Assembly (NCBI GenBank): GCA_017304505.1
Contig: JAFKKQ010000288.1
Coordinates: forward strand, 1 to 6,155
From: Hyphomicrobiales bacterium
Lineage (GTDB): Bacteria; Pseudomonadota; Alphaproteobacteria; Rhizobiales; Xanthobacteraceae
Length of the DNA stretch: 6,155 bases
Reading direction: 5' to 3'
In this document: one piece after another, positions 1-4,960 of the stretch
How positions within the stretch are numbered: the first letter of the stretch is position 1
Layout of the letters: each line of letters starts with the position of its first letter
Notes under the pieces: model-generated
What the model saw: the letters and a program-made list of their open reading frames with translations, nothing else
Database searches by the model: none
What the model was told of the DNA's origin: nothing
Position numbers and translations under genes: made by a program

Positions 1-687
1 CACGGGTTCCTGTTCAACCGCGGCGAGAAGATGTCGAAGTCGGTCGGCAACGTCATCGACCCCTTCACGATGACCGATACCTATGGCGTCGATCAGTTCC
101 GCTACTTCTTCCTGCGCGAGGTGCCGTTCGGCCAGGACGGCAACTACAGCCACGAAGCTATCGTCAACCGCATCAACGCCGACCTCGCCAACGACCTTGG
201 CAACTTGGCGCAGCGCTCGCTGTCGATGGTCGCGCGCCAGCTTGGCGGCACGCTGCCCAAGCCTGGCGCATTCAGCGACAACGACAAGGCGATCCTGGCG
301 GCCGCCGATGCCATGATCGGCACCGCGCGCGAGCACATGAAGACGCAGGGGCTGCATCACGTCCTCAATGCCGTCTGGGCCGTGGTTGCCGAGGCCAACC
401 GCTATTTCGCCGGTGAAGCACCCTGGGCGCTGGCGAAGACCGATCCGGCGCGGCAGGGTACGGTGCTCTACGTCACCGCGGAGGTTCTTCGTCAGGTCGC
501 CATCCTGTGCCAGCCGTTCACTCCGGCTTCAGCGGCGAAACTGCTCGATATCCTCGGCATCCCGGCCTCGGAGCGGCAATTCGACCGTCTCGGCCGGGCC
601 GATGCGCGGATCGCAGCGGGGACGGCGCTGCCGGCGCCCGCCCCGGTGTTCCCGCGTTATGTCGAACCCGAGGCCGCCAAAGCCTGA
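1..687 (+). CDS. metG: Methionine--tRNA ligase, C-terminal part (5' end outside window)
   Basis: Cytoplasmic enzyme that charges tRNA-Met with methionine. The reading frame is open from base 1, so the gene starts upstream; 228 residues are visible. They begin [14 protein letters not shown], which contains the class I synthetase signature KMSKS at visible residues 10-14, the loop that binds ATP during amino-acid activation. The stretch after it ([27 protein letters not shown]) is typical of MetG and leads into the helical anticodon-binding domain (about residues 45-200). The protein ends soon after this domain ([11 protein letters not shown]), so it has no C-terminal EMAP-II-like tRNA-binding domain and is the shorter MetG form of roughly 500 residues. 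The stop is followed after 18 bases by the tatD-family start, consistent with one operon; in many alphaproteobacteria holB precedes metG here (known gene order, not visible). Identity is firm. Confidence 0.97.
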   Translation, partial: HGFLFNRGEKMSKSVGNVIDPFTMTDTYGVDQFRYFFLREVPFGQDGNYSHEAIVNRINADLANDLGNLAQRSLSMVARQLGGTLPKPGAFSDNDKAILAAADAMIGTAREHMKTQGLHHVLNAVWAVVAEANRYFAGEAPWALAKTDPARQGTVLYVTAEVLRQVAILCQPFTPASAAKLLDILGIPASERQFDRLGRADARIAAGTALPAPAPVFPRYVEPEAAKA

Positions 688-705
688 CGGAGAAGCCACA
701 AAGCG

Positions 706-1488
706 ATGCTGGTCGACAGCCATTGCCACCTCGATTTTCCCGACTTCAAGGACGACCTTGAGGGCGTGGTGGCGCGCGCGAAGGCCGCGGGTGTCGGCCG
801 CTTTGTGACGATCTCCACACGGGTGAAACAGCAGCCGGACCTGCTCGCCATCGCGGAGCGTTTTCCCGATGTTTATTGTTCGGTCGGCACCCACCCGCAC
901 AACGCGCACGAGGAACTGGACATCGGGGCGGCGCAACTGGTCGAGCGCACGCGCCATCCCAAGGTCGTTGCAATCGGGGAGGCGGGGCTCGATTATCACT
1001 ACGACAACAGTCCTCGGGATGCGCAGGAGCAGGGCTTCCGCGCCCATATCGCGGCGGCGCGCGAAACAGGTTTGCCGCTGGTGATCCACGCGCGTGAGGC
1101 TGATGACGACGTCGCGAAGATCCTGCGCGACGAAACCGCCAAGGGTGCGTTTCCGGCCGTTCTGCATTGTTTCACCGCCGGCCGCGAGCTTGCCATGACG
1201 GGAATCGAGCTTGGCCTGTACATCTCCTTCACCGGCATCCTGACGTTCAAGCGGTCGGACGACCTGCGTGCGATCGCGGCGGATTTGCCGGCCGACCGCA
1301 TCCTGGTCGAGACGGACTCGCCCTATCTCGCGCCCGGCAAGCATCGCGGCAAGCGCTGCGAGCCGGCCTACGTGGTCGAAACCGCCAAGGTCCTCGCGGA
1401 CGTGCGCGGCGTGACGCCCGACGAGATCGCCCGCCAGACCACGGACAACTTCTTCCGGTTGTTCGCCAAGGTGCTGCGGCCGGAATGA
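706..1488 (+). CDS. TatD-family metal-dependent hydrolase (putative DNase)
   Basis: 260-residue TIM-barrel amidohydrolase-superfamily protein, the usual TatD length. Metal-ligand motifs are all present in order: HCH at residues 6-8 (VDSHCHLDF), GTHPH at 61-65, GEAGLDY at 91-97 with the bridging glutamate E92, VIHAR with H128, LHCFTA with H154, and ETDSPYLAP at 202-210 with D204. E. coli TatD is a cytoplasmic 3'-5' exonuclease acting on DNA/RNA and linked to repair of oxidative damage; whether this YcfH/YabD-type copy has the same substrate cannot be told from sequence. The ATG at 706 is chosen because it places the HxH motif at the normal position close to the N terminus, with GGAGAA at 689-694 as a somewhat distant ribosome site. 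It lies 18 bases after metG and overlaps the next gene, so it is translated as part of the same operon. No key residue is missing. Confidence 0.94.
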   Translation: MLVDSHCHLDFPDFKDDLEGVVARAKAAGVGRFVTISTRVKQQPDLLAIAERFPDVYCSVGTHPHNAHEELDIGAAQLVERTRHPKVVAIGEAGLDYHYDNSPRDAQEQGFRAHIAAARETGLPLVIHAREADDDVAKILRDETAKGAFPAVLHCFTAGRELAMTGIELGLYISFTGILTFKRSDDLRAIAADLPADRILVETDSPYLAPGKHRGKRCEPAYVVETAKVLADVRGVTPDEIARQTTDNFFRLFAKVLRPE

Positions 1489-2285
1489 CGACCACCTTCA
1501 CCATCCTTGGCTGCGGGTCCTCGATGGGCGTTCCGCGTCCGGCGCTGGGTTGGGGCGCCTGCGATCCCAAAAACCCGAAGAACCGTCGCCGGCGGACATC
1601 GCTGCTGGTGGAGCGGCACGGGCCGAAAGGCGTGACCCGCGTCCTGGTCGACACGTCGCCGGACCTCCGCGAGCAGCTCCTGGACGCCGACGTGGATTGG
1701 CTCGACGGCGTGTTCATCACCCATGAGCACGCCGACCATTGCCACGGCATCGACGACCTGCGCGCGCTGTTCGTCCGCAAGCACCGGCGGGTCGATGTGT
1801 ACTTTGATGAAACGACGGCCAGGACGCTGAAAACGCGCTTCTCCTATTGTTTCGAAACGCCGCCCGGCAGCGACTATCCGCCGATCGCAACGGCGCATCC
1901 ACTGACACCGGGGCGGGCGGTGACCATTGAGGGAGAAGGCGGCCCAGTCACGGCCCTTCCCATCCTTCAGCAGCACGGCGATATCCCTTCGCTCGGCTTC
2001 CGCTTCGGCGGCTTCGGCTATTCGTGCGACCTGAAGGACATGCCGGATGAAAGCGCCGCAGCGCTCGTGGGGCTGGACGTATGGGTGGTCGATGCGCTGC
2101 GCTACAAGCCGCATCCAAGCCATTTCAGCCTGGCCGACGCGCTCGCCTGGATCGAGCGGCTGAAGCCGAAGCGCGCGATCCTGACCAATCTGCACGCCGA
2201 TCTCGACTATGAGACACTGTGCAAGGAGTTGCCGTCGCACATCGAGCCTGCCTACGACGGGATCAGCGTTACGTTGGCTTCTTAA
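1485..2285 (+). CDS. MBL-fold metallo-hydrolase, PhnP-like
   Basis: 266-residue metallo-beta-lactamase-fold protein. The signature THEHADH lies at residues 79-85 (ligands H80, H82, D84, H85), followed by H164, D182 in SCDLKD and H237 in TNLHADLD, giving the full dinuclear metal site. The N terminus (TILGCGSSMGVPRP) and the VLVDTSPDLREQLL segment match the PhnP-like branch, whose characterised member is a cyclic phosphodiesterase; the true substrate here is unknown. The start ATG at 1485 overlaps the tatD stop (ATGA), so translation is probably coupled; the frame stays open far upstream, but the conserved TILGCGSS strand begins directly after this ATG, so the upstream extension is spurious. 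A tatD-MBL pair downstream of metG is a recurring alphaproteobacterial arrangement (known context), pointing to a conserved housekeeping role rather than phosphonate use. The final gene of the unit ends at TAA before an AT-rich spacer. Confidence 0.93.
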   Translation: MTTTFTILGCGSSMGVPRPALGWGACDPKNPKNRRRRTSLLVERHGPKGVTRVLVDTSPDLREQLLDADVDWLDGVFITHEHADHCHGIDDLRALFVRKHRRVDVYFDETTARTLKTRFSYCFETPPGSDYPPIATAHPLTPGRAVTIEGEGGPVTALPILQQHGDIPSLGFRFGGFGYSCDLKDMPDESAAALVGLDVWVVDALRYKPHPSHFSLADALAWIERLKPKRAILTNLHADLDYETLCKELPSHIEPAYDGISVTLAS

Positions 2286-2350
2286 TTGTTTTCTGCGATT
2301 ATAATATTAAATCATTGATATATAATAATTTTATTCCTCATATTTTACTT
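2286..2350. other. AT-rich spacer between convergent units
   Basis: Only 11 of 65 bases are G or C (about 17%), against well over 60% in the flanking genes. It lies between the stop of the MBL hydrolase and the end of the oppositely oriented oxidase-fold gene. It contains runs such as TATAATATTAAAT and ATATATAATAATTTTATT but no gene. Imperfect AT-only pairing (ATTAT around 2300 with ATAAT around 2322) is too weak to call a terminator by itself. It could serve termination of both converging transcripts or binding of an AT-preferring nucleoid protein; both are inferences. Confidence 0.7.
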
Positions 2351-2382
2351 TAAGTCTGCCTTCGGCATGGCTCGACTTAAAG
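2348..2382. terminator. Hairpin covering the stop codon of the oxidase-fold gene; possible terminator
   Basis: A perfect 9-bp inverted repeat, CTTTAAGTC at 2348-2356 and GACTTAAAG at 2374-2382, encloses a smaller stem TGCC (2357-2360) / GGCA (2364-2367) with loop TTC; six bases (2368-2373) are bulged on one side. The minus-strand stop codon (TAA, 2377-2379) is inside the outer stem. Neither strand has a run of T directly after the stem; on the minus strand the following bases are A/T-mixed, so a classical Rho-independent terminator is not fully met. It lies where convergent transcripts must end, so a terminator or 3'-end stabilising role is likely. Confidence 0.45.
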
Positions 2383-2802
2383 GATCGACACGCCACGAAC
2401 ATCCTCGGCCCGCTCGATCGGAACGAGCATGCCGATCCCAGTGTCGGCGCCGACGTGCTCTTGCTCGCGTTTCGGCAGTTTGGCGAAGATGGCGTCGCGG
2501 ATCGGGCCGGACTCGTGCATCTCGACCTTGCCCCAGAACCGCAGGAAACCCGACGGCAGCACGCCGTCGCGTTGGGCCTTGAAGTTGGCGTACATGACGA
2601 CCACGCGGTTGTCGTGCTGCACATTCTCCAGCGCCGTTTTCTTGGTGCGCTCCCAGTAGGCGAGGTGCTTGTCGTCGAACACGACCATGCTGCCCTTGGG
2701 GCCGATGTTCGGGCCATTGCCGCCGGCGGTCGCGAGCAGGCAGGGGTAGCCGTCGGTCCAGGCGTTGTTGATGAGATTTTTGATGGTCTGACTGAGGGCC
2801 AT
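2377..2802 (-). CDS. Pyridoxamine 5'-phosphate oxidase-fold protein (PPOX family)
   Basis: Small 141-residue protein of the split-barrel flavin-binding (PNPOx-like) family. Supporting features are the N-terminal helix, then PCLLATAGGNGPNIGPKGSMVVFDD (residues about 20-44), the hallmark strand-turn-strand where these proteins contact FMN or F420, then LAYWERTKKTALENVQHDNRVVVMYAN (48-73) and GFLRFWGKVEMHE (85-97). It is much shorter than true PdxH (about 210-220 residues), so it is unlikely to make pyridoxal phosphate; family members reduce or oxidise small molecules, bind haem, or are uncharacterised. The ATG at 2802 is preferred over the one at 2817: GAGAG lies 8 bases before it, while the upstream ATG has no ribosome site and adds only MREPD. 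The gene is 69 bases downstream of the GST and probably shares its transcript; together they suggest a redox or detoxification job. Specific function unknown. Confidence 0.88.
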   Translation of the reverse strand: MALSQTIKNLINNAWTDGYPCLLATAGGNGPNIGPKGSMVVFDDKHLAYWERTKKTALENVQHDNRVVVMYANFKAQRDGVLPSGFLRFWGKVEMHESGPIRDAIFAKLPKREQEHVGADTGIGMLVPIERAEDVRGVSIL

Positions 2803-2820
2803 ATCGGGTTCTCTCATGCT

Positions 2821-2853
2821 GGGCTGACGTACCGTGGAACGGCGCGCCAGCCC
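2821..2853 (-). other. 33-nt hairpin in the GST-oxidase gap
   Basis: Outer stem GGGCTG (2821-2826) / CAGCCC (2848-2853), a middle stem of three pairs (C2828-G2846, G2829-C2845, T2830-G2844 wobble) and an inner stem CCGT (2832-2835) / ACGG (2839-2842) closing a GGA loop, with single mismatches between the stems. It is almost fully paired over 33 bases and sits between the GST stop and the ribosome site of the next gene. No T-run follows it on the minus strand, so it is not a standard terminator. On the transcript it could be a processing or stabilising structure that sets unequal expression of the two genes (inference). Confidence 0.5.
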
Positions 2854-2871
2854 GGAAACGACCGCACCAGA

Positions 2872-3663
2872 CTACAGCGATTTGACGATGGCCTGAACCT
2901 TTGGCCAGGCCTGCGCGCCGTTCCCCTTCATCAGTTTGAGATAATCGGCGTTCTCCCACTGGACGATACCGGCCTCGAAACTGGGGCGGTCCTTGATCCG
3001 CTTGTACCAGTCGACCACCTTCGGCCGGCTGTCGATCATGCCGAGGATGTTGAGGTGCTCGAGCCGCGTGATGTAGGGCGTGAATGCCGCGTCCGCGATC
3101 GTGTAATCGTCCCCGACCAGCCATTTGTGCTGGGAGAGGGCGAGTTGCATTTCGTTGAGCAGCTTCTCCATCCGCTGGACCGCGATGCGGAAGTGCATGG
3201 AGTCCATGCCCTTGTCGATCACGTCGCGCCGGCGCTCGCGTTTGAAGATGTTCGGAATCTGCTCGAGCATTTTCTGACCGGCTTCGCCGCGCTCGATATA
3301 TTGATACCGGAACGCAATGCCGAAGCTCAGAATGGCGATGCAGGCGTCGTGGATGTCCTCGTCGAGTTGGATAGTCCACAGCCGCACCTGGGCACGCCCG
3401 AGCGAATTCGGCGGCATCAAAGGCGGGTTCGGGAATTGCTCGTCCAGGTACTCGTTGATGATGTTCGATTCCTGAACCGCAACATCGTCGTGAATAAGCG
3501 TGGGGACCACCGCCCGGCGATTGAGCTTGATGTACCATTCCTGCTGGTGCTCGCCGGCACGCAGGTTCATGTGCCGGCTTTCCCACTCCAGGCCCTTCTC
3601 TGCGAGGCACAGCCGTACCTTCTGCGCGCAGGCCGACATGTCGTTGTGATAAAGTGCAAGCAT
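2872..3663 (-). CDS. Glutathione S-transferase family protein
   Basis: 263-residue soluble GST. The N-terminal thioredoxin-like domain (1-76) starts MLALYHNDMSACAQKVRLCLAEKGLEWE; S10 or C12 is positioned to act on the glutathione thiol. VVPTL (52-56) carries the conserved cis-proline P54, and VQESNIINEYLDE (63-75) holds the glutathione-binding E65-S66 pair. The all-helical C-terminal domain contains DDYTIADAAFTPYI (185-198) with the T-x-x-D N-capping box (D191). It is longer than the common ~200-220 residues, with an insertion around 105-160 (ILSFGIAFRYQYIERGE); this layout is reminiscent of LigF-type beta-etherase relatives, but that is a resemblance from memory, not proof of substrate. The frame is open to a TTG at 3798, but the GST fold begins at the ATG at 3663, preceded by AGAGGA 11-12 bases upstream, so I use that start. 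It probably forms a two-gene unit with the oxidase-fold gene and is divergent from the IclR regulator. Confidence 0.92.
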   Translation of the reverse strand: MLALYHNDMSACAQKVRLCLAEKGLEWESRHMNLRAGEHQQEWYIKLNRRAVVPTLIHDDVAVQESNIINEYLDEQFPNPPLMPPNSLGRAQVRLWTIQLDEDIHDACIAILSFGIAFRYQYIERGEAGQKMLEQIPNIFKRERRRDVIDKGMDSMHFRIAVQRMEKLLNEMQLALSQHKWLVGDDYTIADAAFTPYITRLEHLNILGMIDSRPKVVDWYKRIKDRPSFEAGIVQWENADYLKLMKGNGAQAWPKVQAIVKSL

Positions 3664-3888
3664 CGCGTGCCTATTCCTCTGCGTTAAATCGAACTCACAC
3701 CAATCGGGCAGGAACCGATTCGCGCCGGATTCGAGTGCCGGCCAAGTCGATCTTTGAGCATACTGATCTGTGACCGAGTCAAGTTTTAGCGATGTCAAAC
3801 CCGATCGGCCGCGCTTTCCGGATGTGTTCGAATCTGCCTGATGGCCTGAGCGGCTGTTTCCCGATGGCTGTTAGCGTATGCGGGGCTA

Positions 3889-3917
3889 TTGACGACTGTC
3901 AATATTTTTCGAACAAT
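3889..3917 (+). promoter_or_regulatory. Candidate promoter of the IclR-type regulator
   Basis: TTGACG at 3889-3894 (five of six to the -35 consensus) is followed after 17 bases by AACAAT at 3912-3917 (four of six to the -10 consensus). Transcription would start near 3924, leaving a leader of only about 20 bases. The -10 lies inside the three-half-site operator at 3909-3935. The -35 itself forms the left arm of a small inverted repeat, TTGAC (3889-3893) N4 GTCAA (3898-3902), which could be a second protein site. The match is moderate and unconfirmed. Confidence 0.45.
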
Positions 3918-3935
3918 TGTTCGATAATCGAACAA
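3909..3935 (+). promoter_or_regulatory. Three-half-site operator, copy 1 (regulator promoter)
   Basis: Half-site A TCGAACAA (3909-3916) abuts its exact inverted copy B TTGTTCGA (3917-3924), forming a perfect 16-bp palindrome. After three bases (TAA) comes half-site C, TCGAACAA (3928-3935), in the same direction as A. B and C also form GTTCGA-N3-TCGAAC. The element overlaps the candidate -10 and the first bases of the ribosome site of the regulator gene, so binding should shut off its own expression. The same element recurs at 4920-4946. PcaU and PobR, well-studied IclR proteins, also use an inverted pair plus a third direct copy (known), although with longer half-sites and other spacing. Confidence 0.82.
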
Positions 3936-3938
3936 GGA
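3934..3938 (+). promoter_or_regulatory. Ribosome binding site deciding the regulator start
   Basis: AAGGA lies 5 bases before the ATG at 3944. An in-frame TTG at 3917 and ATG at 3938 have no properly spaced site (the ATG at 3938 overlaps AAGGA), and the TTG is inside the operator. A later ATG at 3956 is also possible (preceded by GAAGCGG) and would shorten the protein by four residues. Confidence 0.65.
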
Positions 3939-3943
3939 TGAAA

Positions 3944-4723
3944 ATGCCGAAGCGGATGCAGGATGGGCGCGCGCCCGATACGGAATACATCGCGGGCCTG
4001 GAGAAGGGGCTGGCGGTCATCGAGGCGTTTGGACAACGCCAGTCGGCGTTGACGGTCTCGGAGGCGAGCGAGGCGGTCGGAATTTCCCGCGCCGCCGCGC
4101 GACGATGCCTGCTGACGCTGCAACATCTGGGCTATGCCGATTACGACGGCAAATATTATCGCCTGTCGCCGCGCGTGCTTCGGCTCGGCCATGCCTACGT
4201 CAACTCCAGCCCGCTGCCGCGCTTCGTTCAGCCGATCATCGAAGCGACGAGTGAGCGCACCCAGCGCTCGATGTCGGTTGCCGTGCTGGATGGAAGCGAC
4301 GTGCTGGTCATCGCTCGCGCGCTTGTCCGCCGCAGCCTTTCAAGCGGCCTTGGGATCGGTAGCCGGCTGCCGGCCTATTGCTCGGCGAACGGCCGGGCGC
4401 TGCTGTCGGAATGGCCGGACTCCGACATCCAGCGTCTGCTCAAGCAGGCCCCCATCCGGCGTCTCACGGCGTACACGAAAACCGGCGCCTCCGACATCCT
4501 CAAGGAGATCAGGGCGGTGCGCGGGCGAGGCTATGCGCTCAACGACCAGGAGGTCGAGATCGGAGTCCGCACGATTGCCGTTCCAATCCATTCGCGTTCC
4601 GGCCAGATCGCGGCGTCGCTGAGCATGTCGGCGCCGCCCGACGGCTCGGACGATGCAGGCAACCTGGTCACGCTGCTGCCGGAGATCGACGCCGCCCGCA
4701 GCCGGATTGAAGCGTTGCTGTAA
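3944..4723 (+). CDS. IclR-family transcriptional regulator, PcaR/PcaU/PobR type
   Basis: 259-residue DNA-binding regulator, a normal IclR length. The winged helix-turn-helix occupies about residues 15-80: EYIAGLEKGLAVIEAF, then LTVSEASEAVGISRAAARRC (helix-turn-helix, 36-55) and LGYADYDGKYYRLSPRVLRLG (wing, 62-82). The effector-binding domain follows, with GSRLPAYCSANGRALLSEW (139-157) and GYALNDQEVEIGVRTIAVPI (196-215), the usual IclR ligand-pocket and dimer motifs. The SRAAARRCLLTLQHLGY and SPRVLRLGHAYV wording is characteristic of the beta-ketoadipate-pathway subgroup, whose members sense protocatechuate, p-hydroxybenzoate or beta-ketoadipate and may activate or repress. No catabolic pca gene is in the window, so the effector is unknown. 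It is followed 237 bases later by a solute-binding-protein gene bearing the same operator, which is the likely target. It is divergent from the GST unit. The start at 3944 is chosen for AAGGA at 5-base spacing. Confidence 0.93.
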   Translation: MPKRMQDGRAPDTEYIAGLEKGLAVIEAFGQRQSALTVSEASEAVGISRAAARRCLLTLQHLGYADYDGKYYRLSPRVLRLGHAYVNSSPLPRFVQPIIEATSERTQRSMSVAVLDGSDVLVIARALVRRSLSSGLGIGSRLPAYCSANGRALLSEWPDSDIQRLLKQAPIRRLTAYTKTGASDILKEIRAVRGRGYALNDQEVEIGVRTIAVPIHSRSGQIAASLSMSAPPDGSDDAGNLVTLLPEIDAARSRIEALL

Positions 4724-4762
4724 TCGGAGCCGCGTCAAAGCGGGCGGCCTGAGTGAGTGAGC

Positions 4763-4796
4763 GGAGGAGGGGCCCCACCCCACTCCGAAGCTTCGG
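4763..4796. repeat. Adjacent G/C hairpin and 12-bp palindrome after the regulator
   Basis: GGAG (4763-4766) and GGGG (4769-4772) can pair with CTCC (4783-4786) and CCCC (4778-4781) around a CCCCA loop. This runs directly into the perfect 12-bp palindrome CCGAAGCTTCGG (4785-4796); the two share CC and so cannot both fold fully. It begins about 40 bases after the regulator stop. No T-run follows, so it may be a barrier to 3' decay or just part of the termination region. Confidence 0.4.
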
Positions 4797-4810
4797 TAAT
4801 ATCGGTGACG

Positions 4811-4829
4811 CGGCATACGAGCCGTTTTT
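4811..4829 (+). terminator. Weak candidate terminator of the regulator gene
   Basis: CGGC (4811-4814) pairs with GCCG (4821-4824) around loop ATACGA, and five T (4825-4829) follow at once. The layout is that of a Rho-independent terminator, but the stem has only four strong pairs (plus a possible G4810-T4825 wobble). If it works, it separates the regulator transcript from the promoter at 4886, supporting independent transcription of the binding-protein gene. Confidence 0.4.
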
Positions 4830-4830
4830 G

Positions 4831-4860
4831 GGTCCCGTGACACGAGCGTGCGACGGGGCT
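4831..4860. repeat. 30-nt hairpin upstream of the binding-protein promoter
   Basis: Outer stem CCCGT (4834-4838) / ACGGG (4853-4857), extended by G-C and wobble pairs at 4831-4833 with 4858-4860, then a two-by-two internal loop and inner stem CAC (4841-4843) / GTG (4848-4850) with loop GAGC. It ends about 26 bases before the -35 at 4886. It could belong to the regulator 3' region or be a protein site upstream of the promoter; the sequence does not decide. Confidence 0.35.
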
Positions 4861-4885
4861 GCGGCCTTGCAGCGGTGCCGGCTGC

Positions 4886-4914
4886 TTGACGCGCCCTTGC
4901 GTCGCCCGTACGAT
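4886..4914 (+). promoter_or_regulatory. Candidate sigma-70-type promoter of the binding-protein gene
   Basis: TTGACG (4886-4891, five of six) is followed by exactly 17 bases and TACGAT (4909-4914, four of six). The expected transcription start falls near 4921, at the left edge of the second operator (4920-4946), and the leader to the TTG start is about 40 bases. This geometry, operator over the start site, favours repression by the bound regulator. Confidence 0.6.
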
Positions 4915-4919
4915 TTGAT

Positions 4920-4946
4920 GCGAACATTCGTTCGAATATCGAACAA
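4920..4946 (+). promoter_or_regulatory. Three-half-site operator, copy 2 (binding-protein gene)
   Basis: Half-site A GCGAACAT (4920-4927, six of eight to TCGAACAA), B TCGTTCGA (4928-4935; reverse complement TCGAACGA, seven of eight), three bases ATA, then C TCGAACAA (4939-4946, eight of eight). Order, orientation and spacing are identical to copy 1 at 3909-3935; 22 of the last 26 bases agree, and the differences are confined to the linker, spacer and half-site edges. It sits at the predicted transcription start of the binding-protein gene, ending 14 bases before its start codon. Confidence 0.82.
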
Positions 4947-4950
4947 TATT

Positions 4951-4956
4951 GGGGGG
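4951..4956 (+). promoter_or_regulatory. Unusual G-run ribosome site before a TTG start
   Basis: Six consecutive G (4951-4956) lie 4 bases before TTG at 4961. They can pair with the CCUCC anti-Shine-Dalgarno core using a G-U pair. No ATG or GTG in this frame lies between the operator and the signal peptide, so the TTG is the best start; a TTG at 4949 would leave the G-run inside the gene and is disfavoured. Confidence 0.6.
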
Positions 4957-4960
4957 TCCT

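Noticed and set aside
529..1344. 271-codon - strand frame opposite metG/tatD.
   Set aside because: Antisense of well-conserved coding sequence with no recognisable domain.
2455..3687. Long + strand open frame (410 codons) opposite the GST and PPOX-fold genes.
   Set aside because: It is an antisense shadow: the opposite strand encodes two recognisable domains with ribosome sites, while this translation shows no family motif.
3664..3798. Upstream extension of the GST frame to a TTG at 3798 (45 extra residues).
   Set aside because: The extra residues do not look like a GST or a signal peptide. The GST fold begins exactly at the ATG at 3663, which has AGAGGA upstream.
3757..3798. Promoter for the GST unit from TTGACA (minus strand 3798-3793) or TTGACT (3782-3777).
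   Set aside because: Both -35 words are good but no -10 lies at 16-18 bases; the nearest, TATGCT, is 14 bases from TTGACT. A promoter must exist here, but I cannot place it.
3689..3831. Single TCGAAC (3689-3694) and GTTCGA (3826-3831) half-sites, as evidence that the IclR protein also controls the GST.
   Set aside because: Neither has a partner half-site at the spacing seen in the two full operators; isolated 6-mers are expected by chance.
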